DNA from: a virus
Virus record (IMG/VR): IMGVR_UViG_3300048672_001051
Coordinates: 1 to 64,000 of that record
Direction: 5' to 3' (one strand)
DNA: 64,000 bases
The translations under genes were made by a program, and so were the position numbers. Numbering within the stretch: position 1 is the first letter of the stretch; each line of letters opens with the position of its first letter. This document shows, piece by piece, positions 25,218 to 33,043 of this stretch. Below the pieces are notes generated by a model that was not told the origin of the DNA, did not search any database, and saw nothing but the letters and a program-made list of their open reading frames with translations.

Positions 25218-26213
25218 ATGACAGTAACTACAATTGTAGCAGCACAAAACAACTGGCTGACAGCCTATCCTAACGCTATAATTAGCGTAGGTGTGGGGAA
25301 AGAATCTTACCTTAGTAGTACAGTCCGCTATAGCTACAAATATGATAGCTATGAAACTGGTACTAATAAATTAAAGTATAAATTTAAGTATAATTCGCAG
25401 TACAGTCCAAACACTATTGTCTACAAATACAGATACTTAGCAAACATAGTCCCTGTTAATACAAAGCTAACTTACAGGTTTAACTATCGTAGTGATAGAT
25501 TAGTACCAGTTAAGTCTGAATACTTATTAACTTATGATGTAAATTTACCAGAAGAGTCAACTCATAAATTATTTTATAAGTGCAATTTTAAGACAGAAGG
25601 TACTAGTAAATTTAAAGTATCTACTAAATTTAAATATTTAGTAGAACCTGTATCGAAGAATACTCTAAGTTATAAATTTGCCTATAGTACTAATAAACCG
25701 TTTAATGCTAGGATTCTTCCATTTATAACAACTGACGATAACGGCCTTACTTATAATCTTAATTTAGAGATATATTCTACGAATAGTGTAGATTGGCGTC
25801 TGTATGTAACAAATCCTACGCGCTACACGCTTGTCGACACAGACTCAGATAACATACCTAACTATGTAGGAACTATTAACAGAGAAGTTGAGCAAATGTA
25901 TAATACTTATAGTGTACCTGAAGGTCTTAACTATCAAGCAACTAGAGAACTTTCAAATATAGCGTTAGACCAACCTATAGGTATTACTTTGATAGTTGAC
26001 GGTGACATAGCTCAGTACATGACATTTAATGTTGGAAGTATTAGTCATTTAAGTGGAGATGTTGTTGTGAACGATGGCGTAGTAATTTACTCATTGCAGG
26101 CGTTAGAGCGGACCGTTTATGAGAGTATTACAAGGCTAGATCTGCAATTTATTAATGACAATCAATGTTGCTTCAGCACAAAATATATAGGAGTGGTGTG
26201 TTCACCTTACTAA
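25218..26213 (+). CDS. Virion protein with Tyr/Lys beta-strand repeats
   Basis: 331 residues. Residues ~30-165 hold about eight imperfect units of 15-18 residues with the core xLxYKFxYxS (VRYSYKYDS, LKYKFKYNS, VYKYRYLAN, LTYRFNYRS, LSYKFAYST and others), alternating aromatic and basic residues as expected for stacked beta hairpins or a beta solenoid. The C-terminal half is a different mixed domain. The family is unknown; a fibrous collar or whisker-like element is one guess. Confidence 0.58.
   Translation: MTVTTIVAAQNNWLTAYPNAIISVGVGKESYLSSTVRYSYKYDSYETGTNKLKYKFKYNSQYSPNTIVYKYRYLANIVPVNTKLTYRFNYRSDRLVPVKSEYLLTYDVNLPEESTHKLFYKCNFKTEGTSKFKVSTKFKYLVEPVSKNTLSYKFAYSTNKPFNARILPFITTDDNGLTYNLNLEIYSTNSVDWRLYVTNPTRYTLVDTDSDNIPNYVGTINREVEQMYNTYSVPEGLNYQATRELSNIALDQPIGITLIVDGDIAQYMTFNVGSISHLSGDVVVNDGVVIYSLQALERTVYESITRLDLQFINDNQCCFSTKYIGVVCSPY
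25620..25645 (+). repeat. 10-bp perfect stem, 6-base loop
   Basis: TCTACTAAAT / ATTTAGTAGA around TTAAAT, within the repeat region of the gene beginning at 25218. Part of the similarity could come from the A+T-rich repeats themselves. Confidence 0.6.
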
Positions 26214-26864
26214 ATGAACAATAAATTAACAATAACGCTTAAAAGCTTGAGCAATTCTGAAACATATAAAATTGTGGCTAACACCATGTTGTCACCATAT
26301 TACATAACAGAGTACGACATATTACCAATCTTTTTAGAGGAAGACTCTTATAATAAATATTTAGAAGTTTTAAGAGATTTTATATTTAAAGCCTCAATAA
26401 AAACTGATGAAATTTTCTATAATAAATTAACGTATATTGATCCTAAAGAGTTGCTTTACTTAAAAAAACATTATACAGAATGTTTAGTTATAAACTCTTT
26501 TGCTAAGAAATTCGCAAAAGATGTTACGGCTGCAAGTAGTCGTAGTAAATCTTTCGGAGACTTTATGGTGTCTACTAGTGTTAAGAGCGATCCAACATTC
26601 TTAACAAGTTTGATAACAGATAGCCAATCGTGCATAGATGATGCTAAAAATATTATAAGTGCGACAGACGAGATGAGTTTAAATTCTGGATTAAGCCATG
26701 TTAAAGCTTCTGCAAGTCCTTTCAGAACAGATGCTTCAAGATTATGGGCACATAATGAATTACCATTTACGTCTAGACTAAACTACGCAAACGGGAAAGT
26801 TGTTTTTAATAACAAAATATATAAAGCAGGTTTAGAGGGTAGATTCTATGTACCAAACACCTGA
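26214..26864 (+). CDS. Neck / head-tail connector candidate
   Basis: 216 residues, mainly helical in the first half (YLEVLRDFIFKASIKTDEIFY), then a Ser-rich segment and a short beta-rich end. The ATG directly follows the previous stop and the 3' end overlaps the next gene by 17 bases. Its place just before the Zn-type neck protein and tail-terminator candidate suggests a connector role, but no family was recognised. Confidence 0.5.
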   Translation: MNNKLTITLKSLSNSETYKIVANTMLSPYYITEYDILPIFLEEDSYNKYLEVLRDFIFKASIKTDEIFYNKLTYIDPKELLYLKKHYTECLVINSFAKKFAKDVTAASSRSKSFGDFMVSTSVKSDPTFLTSLITDSQSCIDDAKNIISATDEMSLNSGLSHVKASASPFRTDASRLWAHNELPFTSRLNYANGKVVFNNKIYKAGLEGRFYVPNT

Positions 26865-27357
26865 GTTAATTATTGCAGATGAGATCTACGACTTAATATT
26901 CACAGATAAAGACTGTACACCACTCTTCATCCCATTTATTCACAGAAAAATGCGCAGGAACTACGATGGTGAGAAGGTGCTGTGTAAGTCTTGTAATACG
27001 TCTGTTAGTGGTGTAAAAGAAGGTAAGCTAGATTGTCCTTATTGTTTGGGCGTAGGGTACTTGTGGGACGAATCAATTCAGAAAGGATTTTTCTATAACC
27101 AAACTTTCTTGAAAGGTAAAAGAAACACTGGATCCCCATCACCTGTCGGTAAATCAGAGGTTTCTCTAGGCGCACTAGTTACAAGTAGAGATTTATTCGT
27201 AGACATCGAGGACTCTGTATACAGTTTACTGCTTGACAGGAATAAATATATAAAAGTACCATTACGCCGATTATATAAGTATAACGTATACTTTTCTAAT
27301 AGGTTAGCTAGTAATCAAACAGACTCAGAATTTAACGTAGCAGGGCTATCACAATAA
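26848..27357 (+). CDS. Neck-region protein with zinc-binding Cys motif
   Basis: 169 residues. A four-Cys cluster VLCKSCNTS...LDCPYCLGVGYLW (two CxxC pairs with the GxG turn of a DnaJ-type zinc knuckle) marks a structural zinc site. Comparable small Cys-knuckle proteins occur near the neck in other myoviruses. The gene overlaps its upstream neighbour by 17 bases and its stop overlaps the next ATG. Head-tail joining is inferred from position. Confidence 0.55.
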   Translation: MYQTPELIIADEIYDLIFTDKDCTPLFIPFIHRKMRRNYDGEKVLCKSCNTSVSGVKEGKLDCPYCLGVGYLWDESIQKGFFYNQTFLKGKRNTGSPSPVGKSEVSLGALVTSRDLFVDIEDSVYSLLLDRNKYIKVPLRRLYKYNVYFSNRLASNQTDSEFNVAGLSQ

Positions 27358-27971
27358 TGCGAAGCGTATTTGCACCAAAAGAACAAGAAACTCAGGTATA
27401 CTCAAAATATGTTGACATTTACAAGTTTTTTGATATATTATACGAGCTACTTTCTAACATGGGAATATTAAAGACTAGTGTAGATCAAGACGGTACTCAC
27501 ATAACATTTATTAATGCATACCCTGACGATACGTATGAAAATCAGGACTACATTATTTACGAGATAGCTAACAGAAAAAAATTTGTACACAACACATCTA
27601 TGAACAATGGTAGTGTTACTCAGGTTAGGCCTGTTAAACTGGAAGAGCGTTATGATATAGAATCAGGTCAAGTCTTAACTGACTACGCGTACTGGTTTGA
27701 CAACATTATAAAGATTAGTGTTTGGTCAACTTCGTCGACAAAAACTCACAATTTAATTCAACTGTTAGAAGCAATTATTCTAAAGAGTACAGCACATCTA
27801 CGACAATATGTTGTAAGTATTGTTTATCAAGAACAAACCCCAACTGTTTTCATTGAAAACTATTTTAAGAAACGACTTTTTACAAAGAGTATACTTTTAA
27901 ATGTTTCTACAAAAGAGGTATTTACAATGACATCAGAAGAACTTCAGGCAATAACTCCTGAAAAATATTAA
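27357..27971 (+). CDS. Tail terminator / tail completion candidate
   Basis: 204 residues. The segment YWFDNIIKISVWSTSSTKTHNLIQLLE, followed by a helical stretch and a strand, resembles tail-terminator proteins where a strand with the (D/E)N.I.I.VW pattern leads into an amphipathic helix. It lies directly before the sheath gene, the expected place. It would cap the tube and sheath at the neck end. The match is by pattern only. Confidence 0.5.
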   Translation: MRSVFAPKEQETQVYSKYVDIYKFFDILYELLSNMGILKTSVDQDGTHITFINAYPDDTYENQDYIIYEIANRKKFVHNTSMNNGSVTQVRPVKLEERYDIESGQVLTDYAYWFDNIIKISVWSTSSTKTHNLIQLLEAIILKSTAHLRQYVVSIVYQEQTPTVFIENYFKKRLFTKSILLNVSTKEVFTMTSEELQAITPEKY

Positions 27972-27991
27972 ATAAAGGAATAAAAATTTAT

Positions 27992-30010
27992 ATGGCAACT
28001 TATCCAGGTAATAAGATTGAAATCCTAGACGGGCAACTTCAACCAATCGCTACAATTCCTGAGGACACTGTACTAGTCATTGATCGAGCACTGTCAGGAC
28101 CAACTAACATTGTCTACTATGTAAGTGACTTAAAACAAGCCTCAATCATGTACGGTGCAGAATCACCTTTAATTCGTAAAGCTTCTCAAGCTTTTAATGC
28201 TGGTGCACGGAACGTGGCACTGTATCGCTATGGCGGTCAAGCTGCGCAAATTCTAAATCTGTTCGGTCAAGATACTAGCATCGAGACTACTGCGCAATCA
28301 GTTGTAGCTTCAGATAATCTTTATGTGTATATTGGCCCTGAGCCTAATAGCCCATCTGTAGATTGTATATTAGTTACTCGTGGTTCGAAACTGATCTACT
28401 CTGATACAGTATCAACACCCCTAACTTCTTCAGTTGTGACAGTGCAAGGTTTCTCTAAAACTGATAATAGCGTATATGTAGGTAGCTACTACACGCCAGT
28501 ACCTTTTAGTGAAGTTGCTGCAGAGGCTGGAACACTAACCAGTTTCACTGGAGTTATCGCCAGTAATACAGTAGCTCTTGGTGTCGGCTACGATGACACT
28601 AAAGTTTCTAGTTACAGTAAATTAGTTAAACTTAATGATGTACGTTTAGAGCCTACTGAGTACAGTATCGCTGGAACTACACTAACAGTGCCTAACGCAG
28701 TAGATGGTGATACTATAACATATAGCTATGTTACAAAGTACACATTTGCCGAAATTCTAGCTAAAGGTATCGAATACAGCGCCGGAACAGACTCGCTAGA
28801 TGCAGGATATCGTGAACAATACGAATTGCTAGATACCGCATTGCGTGACCTAGACTTAGTTTCTGCTAAAGCAATACTTGTAGGTGATCTTCATGGTGTT
28901 GCCAACGTCTTCACTGGGTTTGTAGTGCCACAAGTTGGCGGTGTCTACGCCGACCCAGACACTTATAACGCTTTGACATATTTGTCAATTTTAGAAGATG
29001 ACGACGGCGAGCTAGTCTATAAGTGGTCACCTGTTAAAAAAATCTATCGCGATGCTGTAGATCCTCAAGCAACCACTACTAACAGTAATGCCGCCGCTAT
29101 AAATGCTAATGGTGAGCCTATCGTTGTAGAGTCATATTCAGCTGTGGATTTCGTTCACCGCTTAGGCATGTGGGCTTACGAGCGAGCTGTAGACGGGTTG
29201 TTTCCAAATGTTATTGTAGGTGCTAAGGGTCCTGCTAACTTAAGTAAAGCTGCACTAAATACTTGGGTTGGTAAAGCGCCAGTTAAAGATCTTCAAGGTA
29301 ACATTATTGAGAATGGTACTGGTCTACTTGGCCACACCTTGGCAGTTGGTACTACACTATATGCTGGCGGTTATTACGCCACAGCTAATGGTTTTGTAGA
29401 TGGTGATGTCTTAGTAGACAGCGGCCAGTTCCCCGTAGACCTTGGTAAATACTTAAGTGTAGTACCATCACAAGTTACTTTGCTAACTACAGGTGTTCCA
29501 GTAATATCTGGTGCTGCGGCGTATGCTGGCTTGGTATCTACAGTAGCCCCAGGCGACTCTACAACTAACAAAGTACTGTCTAGTATTTACCTAGCTACAC
29601 CACTACGTAAGTCACAGCTAATGGCATTGCAAGATGCAGGTTATGTAGTATTTGAAGATAAACCTTTTAAAGGCGTTACAGTTGTTTCTGGCGAGTTAAT
29701 GACTCGTGAAAATTCTGACTACGACTATATCAGTACTTCAATAGCTATCGCTGAGACTGTTCGTGAATTGACAATTGTCACAGACCCGTTCATTGGCCGA
29801 GGTATTGACGATGTCTCTATGAGCGCGCTACATACAGCAGTGACATCAAAAATGTTGTTCTTGCAAAAACTTGGATATTTCCAAAGCTCGCAGATTCGTC
29901 TAGTGCAAACTGGACCGAACAATGTGACATTGTATTTCAAAATACGTGCTAAAGACGAGCTACGTGAAGTTCTATCACAGATTAAACTTACCCGCGATAA
30001 CTTAGCGTAA
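27992..30010 (+). CDS. Tail sheath protein
   Basis: 672 residues, typical of contractile sheaths. N-terminal SPLIRKASQAFNAGARNVALYR matches the sheath pattern with LyGxxSPL..A..AF.aGA..V...R (preceded by SIMYGAE). The C-terminal fold has IAIAETVRELTIVTDPFIGRG and TLYFKIRAKDELREV, corresponding to the conserved C-terminal domain that joins neighbouring subunits. A good ribosome site (AAAGGA) and capsid-like codon use indicate high expression. The tube gene follows, after a hairpin. Confidence 0.83.
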   Translation: MATYPGNKIEILDGQLQPIATIPEDTVLVIDRALSGPTNIVYYVSDLKQASIMYGAESPLIRKASQAFNAGARNVALYRYGGQAAQILNLFGQDTSIETTAQSVVASDNLYVYIGPEPNSPSVDCILVTRGSKLIYSDTVSTPLTSSVVTVQGFSKTDNSVYVGSYYTPVPFSEVAAEAGTLTSFTGVIASNTVALGVGYDDTKVSSYSKLVKLNDVRLEPTEYSIAGTTLTVPNAVDGDTITYSYVTKYTFAEILAKGIEYSAGTDSLDAGYREQYELLDTALRDLDLVSAKAILVGDLHGVANVFTGFVVPQVGGVYADPDTYNALTYLSILEDDDGELVYKWSPVKKIYRDAVDPQATTTNSNAAAINANGEPIVVESYSAVDFVHRLGMWAYERAVDGLFPNVIVGAKGPANLSKAALNTWVGKAPVKDLQGNIIENGTGLLGHTLAVGTTLYAGGYYATANGFVDGDVLVDSGQFPVDLGKYLSVVPSQVTLLTTGVPVISGAAAYAGLVSTVAPGDSTTNKVLSSIYLATPLRKSQLMALQDAGYVVFEDKPFKGVTVVSGELMTRENSDYDYISTSIAIAETVRELTIVTDPFIGRGIDDVSMSALHTAVTSKMLFLQKLGYFQSSQIRLVQTGPNNVTLYFKIRAKDELREVLSQIKLTRDNLA

Positions 30011-30020
30011 GTTTAGACAC

Positions 30021-30046
30021 TGTCGGTGCCTACACAGGCACCGACA
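30021..30046 (+). terminator. Hairpin between sheath and tube genes
   Basis: TGTCGGTGCCT / AGGCACCGACA around ACAC, 11 perfect pairs. The following bases (ATAATATTT) are A+T-rich but lack a strict T run, so it may be a leaky terminator or a transcript-processing/stability structure that sets the sheath-to-tube ratio. Confidence 0.6.
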
Positions 30047-30070
30047 ATAATATTTAAAAAGGAAAATAAC

Positions 30071-30754
30071 ATGGCTTTACAACAATTCTCATCACTAGCT
30101 GGTGCTGATATCAAAGCTGTCTTTGGTAACTATGAGTTTGCAAACCTGCACATGATTAAGTACGGCATTAGCCGTGAAAAAGCTAAAATCTACACACTAG
30201 GTTCACCATCACCGCGCGCTACTGCTCGTGGCAAGCGAACTGTTGGTGGTGCGTTAGTATTCTCGCATTTGGACACTGACGGTCTAGTACGGTCTATGAC
30301 TAAACAAGGTTCTGACGCTAACTCAAATGTGTTTTTATCGAATAGTGAGCTAATTAATTCTGGCTACGGCACTGTTGACGGCAAGAGCAAAACGACCGAC
30401 GAAGCTCGCTCTAAAGCTTTACGCCAAGGTGGTACAATCGTGAGTAATGGACTTCTTGGTACTGCGACTGCTTTTGATCCATTTGCTGCAGACACAAAAA
30501 GTGTATTTAACGCAAATAACTTTGGACAGACTATTGCACCATACCTGGCTGACCAGTTACTACCATTTGACATAACCATTGTCGGTACGTCTGAATACAG
30601 CTCAGATTTATCACAGCGTTTAATTATTAAGAACGTTGAGATCACTAGTGAAGCTTCTGGCACATCAATTGACGACTTGGCGATTGAAAAACAAATGGCA
30701 TTTATAGCAGACACTGTTATAGATTGGAAACGTCTGTCAGAACTTCAAGCTTAA
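30071..30754 (+). CDS. Tail tube protein
   Basis: 227 residues from ATG 30071 (MALQQFSSLAG), preceded by AAGGA; an upstream in-frame codon lies in the hairpin region and was rejected. Tube-type features: MIKYGISREKAKIYTLGSPSPRATARGKRTVGGALVF near the N-terminus and LPFDITIVGTSEY in the C-terminal half, as in gp19-like tubes. Codon use is of the highly expressed kind. Directly downstream of the sheath, as in most myoviruses. Confidence 0.75.
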   Translation: MALQQFSSLAGADIKAVFGNYEFANLHMIKYGISREKAKIYTLGSPSPRATARGKRTVGGALVFSHLDTDGLVRSMTKQGSDANSNVFLSNSELINSGYGTVDGKSKTTDEARSKALRQGGTIVSNGLLGTATAFDPFAADTKSVFNANNFGQTIAPYLADQLLPFDITIVGTSEYSSDLSQRLIIKNVEITSEASGTSIDDLAIEKQMAFIADTVIDWKRLSELQA

Positions 30755-30775
30755 ATAGTGAGTTAGGAGTTTACT

Positions 30776-31426
30776 GTGAGTAATACAAACACAACTCCGT
30801 CAATTTTTAAGAGCTTCTCTGGTACAGAAACTCGAGTAGTATTCGAGTTTCCTGCCAACTCTACTTCACAGAGTGTGTATATTGACATGCAAAGCATGAT
30901 AACAATTACACACTCTGTTAATAGAGCTAAAATTCCAGTGATACCTTTAGGTGAAACCACAATAACAGGTTTTGCATTAGGTACTAAAACTGTTGCAGGC
31001 ACTGGAGTTAGAGTAGTCTTAACTGACGACGAGCTATACAGGCATATGAATGTTTTTATAGCAGAAAAAGCAACAGCGGTAGAAAATGCTGTCAAAAATT
31101 TTGATCTTGGTCTCCGAGGAGTCCAGTCAATACCTTATAAAAATTATAATGATTTCATGCAAGACGACTTGTCTGAATTCAACATCCACCTAATAACCCT
31201 CCCCGAGCACGACGTAGCTCAAATCAGAATTCAGTCGATCCTCGGCGCAACTATAATAAATACTGGTAAGATTTTTTCAATTGACAATCTCATAACGGAA
31301 GAGACATTTTCGTATATGGCTAGAACTGTTAAAACTGAAGGAAATTTAGACGTACCTTCAAGAACAATAATAAGTTCAAATACAAACCTAACTGGTACTA
31401 ACTTACTAAACAAGTATAAAAGGTAA
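30776..31426 (+). CDS. Tail-tube-like paralogue 1
   Basis: 216 residues from GTG 30776 with AGGAG six bases upstream. The strand pattern MITITHSVNRAKIPVIPLG followed by GFALGTKTVAGTGVRVVL parallels the tube protein's MIKYGISREK..TLGS and RGKRTVGGALVF. It probably adopts the tube fold and could be a tube-initiator or baseplate-tube junction protein. Codon use is of the ordinary type, so fewer copies than the tube are likely. Two inverted repeats lie in its first 150 bases. Confidence 0.58.
   Translation: MSNTNTTPSIFKSFSGTETRVVFEFPANSTSQSVYIDMQSMITITHSVNRAKIPVIPLGETTITGFALGTKTVAGTGVRVVLTDDELYRHMNVFIAEKATAVENAVKNFDLGLRGVQSIPYKNYNDFMQDDLSEFNIHLITLPEHDVAQIRIQSILGATIINTGKIFSIDNLITEETFSYMARTVKTEGNLDVPSRTIISSNTNLTGTNLLNKYKR
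30868..30918 (+). repeat. 12-bp stem with nested small stem
   Basis: ACAGAGTGTGTA (30868-30879) pairs with TACACACTCTGT (30907-30918). The 27-base loop contains a second stem ATGC-AAA-GCAT. A shorter 8-bp repeat (AAACTCGA/TCGAGTTT, 30828-30850) lies just before it, giving a compact structured 5' region of this gene. Confidence 0.7.
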
Positions 31427-31433
31427 ATATTAA

Positions 31434-32027
31434 ATGTATGAATACTACTACTCTTCATCGGATGTACAGGTTTACTTTTTTAGTAAAGACGGTACGCGAT
31501 TTATAAAGTATGATAAAGCTATAAGTATTGGTTATAACATAATGCAAACCTCTACACCTATATATGGACTACAGTCTAGTAAGGCGGCATACTTTAGTCG
31601 TGGCAACACGATATGCCAAGGTATGTTACTTAGCTCATTTGTAGACGAAGAATATCTAAAGATAATACTTAAATATATATTTAAAGAAGAGGCCGATCTT
31701 GCACCTAAGAAAGATGCTGTAAAAGAACAATTAACAGCTAATTTAAAAAAACTAGATAACAACACTTTTACATTGTTAGCAGAAGAATCTAAAACATGGA
31801 CTAATGAGGAAGACGGTGATAGAATTATCTCAATTGGGAATATATACGAAGAATTCGATATTAAATTATTCCTTAACAATGAGTCTGTCTACCGAACTTC
31901 AAGTACTAAAATAATAACTTTAGATAGTGTTAAAATAGTTTCAGATAGTTTAGATATAAGTTCTGGGTCAGACTCCCACCTTGCTCAAGGGCATAAATTT
32001 ATTTTTAAAGATGTAAAAAGAGGTTAA
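31434..32027 (+). CDS. Tail-tube-like paralogue 2
   Basis: 197 residues. KAISIGYNIMQTSTPIYGLQ followed by YFSRGNTICQGMLLSSF has the same strand-loop-strand layout as the tube-like proteins (position for R..lG..., then xGxxxxxGxl). The rest is helical and acidic in the middle. A third protein of this kind in a row suggests tube-end or hub-adaptor proteins. An alternative ATG at 31438 is out of frame; 31434 was kept. Confidence 0.5.
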   Translation: MYEYYYSSSDVQVYFFSKDGTRFIKYDKAISIGYNIMQTSTPIYGLQSSKAAYFSRGNTICQGMLLSSFVDEEYLKIILKYIFKEEADLAPKKDAVKEQLTANLKKLDNNTFTLLAEESKTWTNEEDGDRIISIGNIYEEFDIKLFLNNESVYRTSSTKIITLDSVKIVSDSLDISSGSDSHLAQGHKFIFKDVKRG

Positions 32028-32029
32028 TT

Positions 32030-32518
32030 TTGACTGAACAAATTAGACGCAAACAGCCACCAGCTGCAGCAAAACCTGTACAAGAGCCTGAAGCACTTCC
32101 AGAACATATTCAACAACTGTTAGATGAAGAAAATTCTAAAGACGCTGAACTCCAAGATCTTGTAGACAAATTAAAAAGTTTTGATAAAGAGTCTCCTGAC
32201 CTTACTACACTCAAACACTGGGAGAGTAAATATGGTAAAGTGTATTTATCAAAAATACATGAAGATGAGCCTAAATTCTTCCTCTGGCGCTGCCTATTAA
32301 GACTTGAGTGGAAAGAACTTTTAGGTTTAAATGTTAATGATGATTACTTACGCCAAGAGTCTATTATTAAAAAATGCTTACTATATCCAAATCCATCGCA
32401 CGACTTTATTTACACAACAGGCGCAGGTACACTACCAACTCTTGAAAAACAGATCATGTATAAATCTGGATTTGTAAGTACTGATGAAGCTTTATCTCGT
32501 ATAAGTGTGATTGTCTAG
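32030..32518 (+). CDS. Tail assembly chaperone, first
   Basis: 162 residues from a TTG two bases after the previous stop. After a Pro/Ala/Glu-rich start it has LKHWESKYGKVYLSKIHEDE, FLWRCLLRLEWKELLG, and KKCLLYPNPSHDF then GTLPTLEKQIMYKSGF, the pattern of gpG/gp24-type chaperones that hold the tape measure during tail assembly. It lies immediately before its partner and the tape-measure candidate. Confidence 0.65.
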   Translation: MTEQIRRKQPPAAAKPVQEPEALPEHIQQLLDEENSKDAELQDLVDKLKSFDKESPDLTTLKHWESKYGKVYLSKIHEDEPKFFLWRCLLRLEWKELLGLNVNDDYLRQESIIKKCLLYPNPSHDFIYTTGAGTLPTLEKQIMYKSGFVSTDEALSRISVIV

Positions 32519-32519
32519 T

Positions 32520-33041
32520 ATGTTTAATAAATCCGAAAGTGTATTATTTGGTATCAACAGAGCAGTAATAGACTTAAATGGATTTTATGTAGTCTCAACT
32601 AATTGTGAAATATTTGAAAATCCTCGGTTAGTTGTAGACCTTTTAAGCCCACAAGAACTTAAACGCTACGTAAATCTATCTGAGTATTCTGTCACGGCGG
32701 AGTATGAGACTCAACAGACAATTGTGCAGGATAAACTTGTAAAAATATTCGAACACGATGGTAGTAAGTTAGACTTAAACTTAACTCCAGCCGGTGTTGT
32801 CGAATTAATAGCTGAAAGTATTGCAAATAAGTCTTGCGACTATTTAAGGCATGCCCAACGAAACTACGATTTAATTGCAGAAGAAACTTTCTTTGTAGAC
32901 CAAATGTGTGCCATAGTTTCGTACTACATGAATACAAGTTACGACATTGTAAAAACGTTACCTATTAATGAGATATTTACACGCTACGCTGTCTGCCAGA
33001 AAGCATTTCCTAACCAAGTACAACCTATAACAGAAGATTAA
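32520..33041 (+). CDS. Tail assembly chaperone, second (candidate)
   Basis: 173 residues from ATG 32520, one base after the preceding stop; a TTG at 32511 in the same frame is an alternative. Many phages make the second chaperone part by ribosomal frameshifting from the first; here it has its own start and no slippery heptamer was found near the junction. Sequence is helical at the centre with LTPAGVVELIAESIANKS. The role is inferred from the place between chaperone 1 and the tape-measure candidate. Confidence 0.5.
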   Translation: MFNKSESVLFGINRAVIDLNGFYVVSTNCEIFENPRLVVDLLSPQELKRYVNLSEYSVTAEYETQQTIVQDKLVKIFEHDGSKLDLNLTPAGVVELIAESIANKSCDYLRHAQRNYDLIAEETFFVDQMCAIVSYYMNTSYDIVKTLPINEIFTRYAVCQKAFPNQVQPITED

Positions 33042-33043
33042 TA

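Noticed and set aside
32490-32530. Programmed frameshift joining the two tail chaperones
   Set aside because: No slippery heptamer was seen at the junction and the second gene has its own ATG one base after the first stop; coupled re-initiation is the simpler reading.
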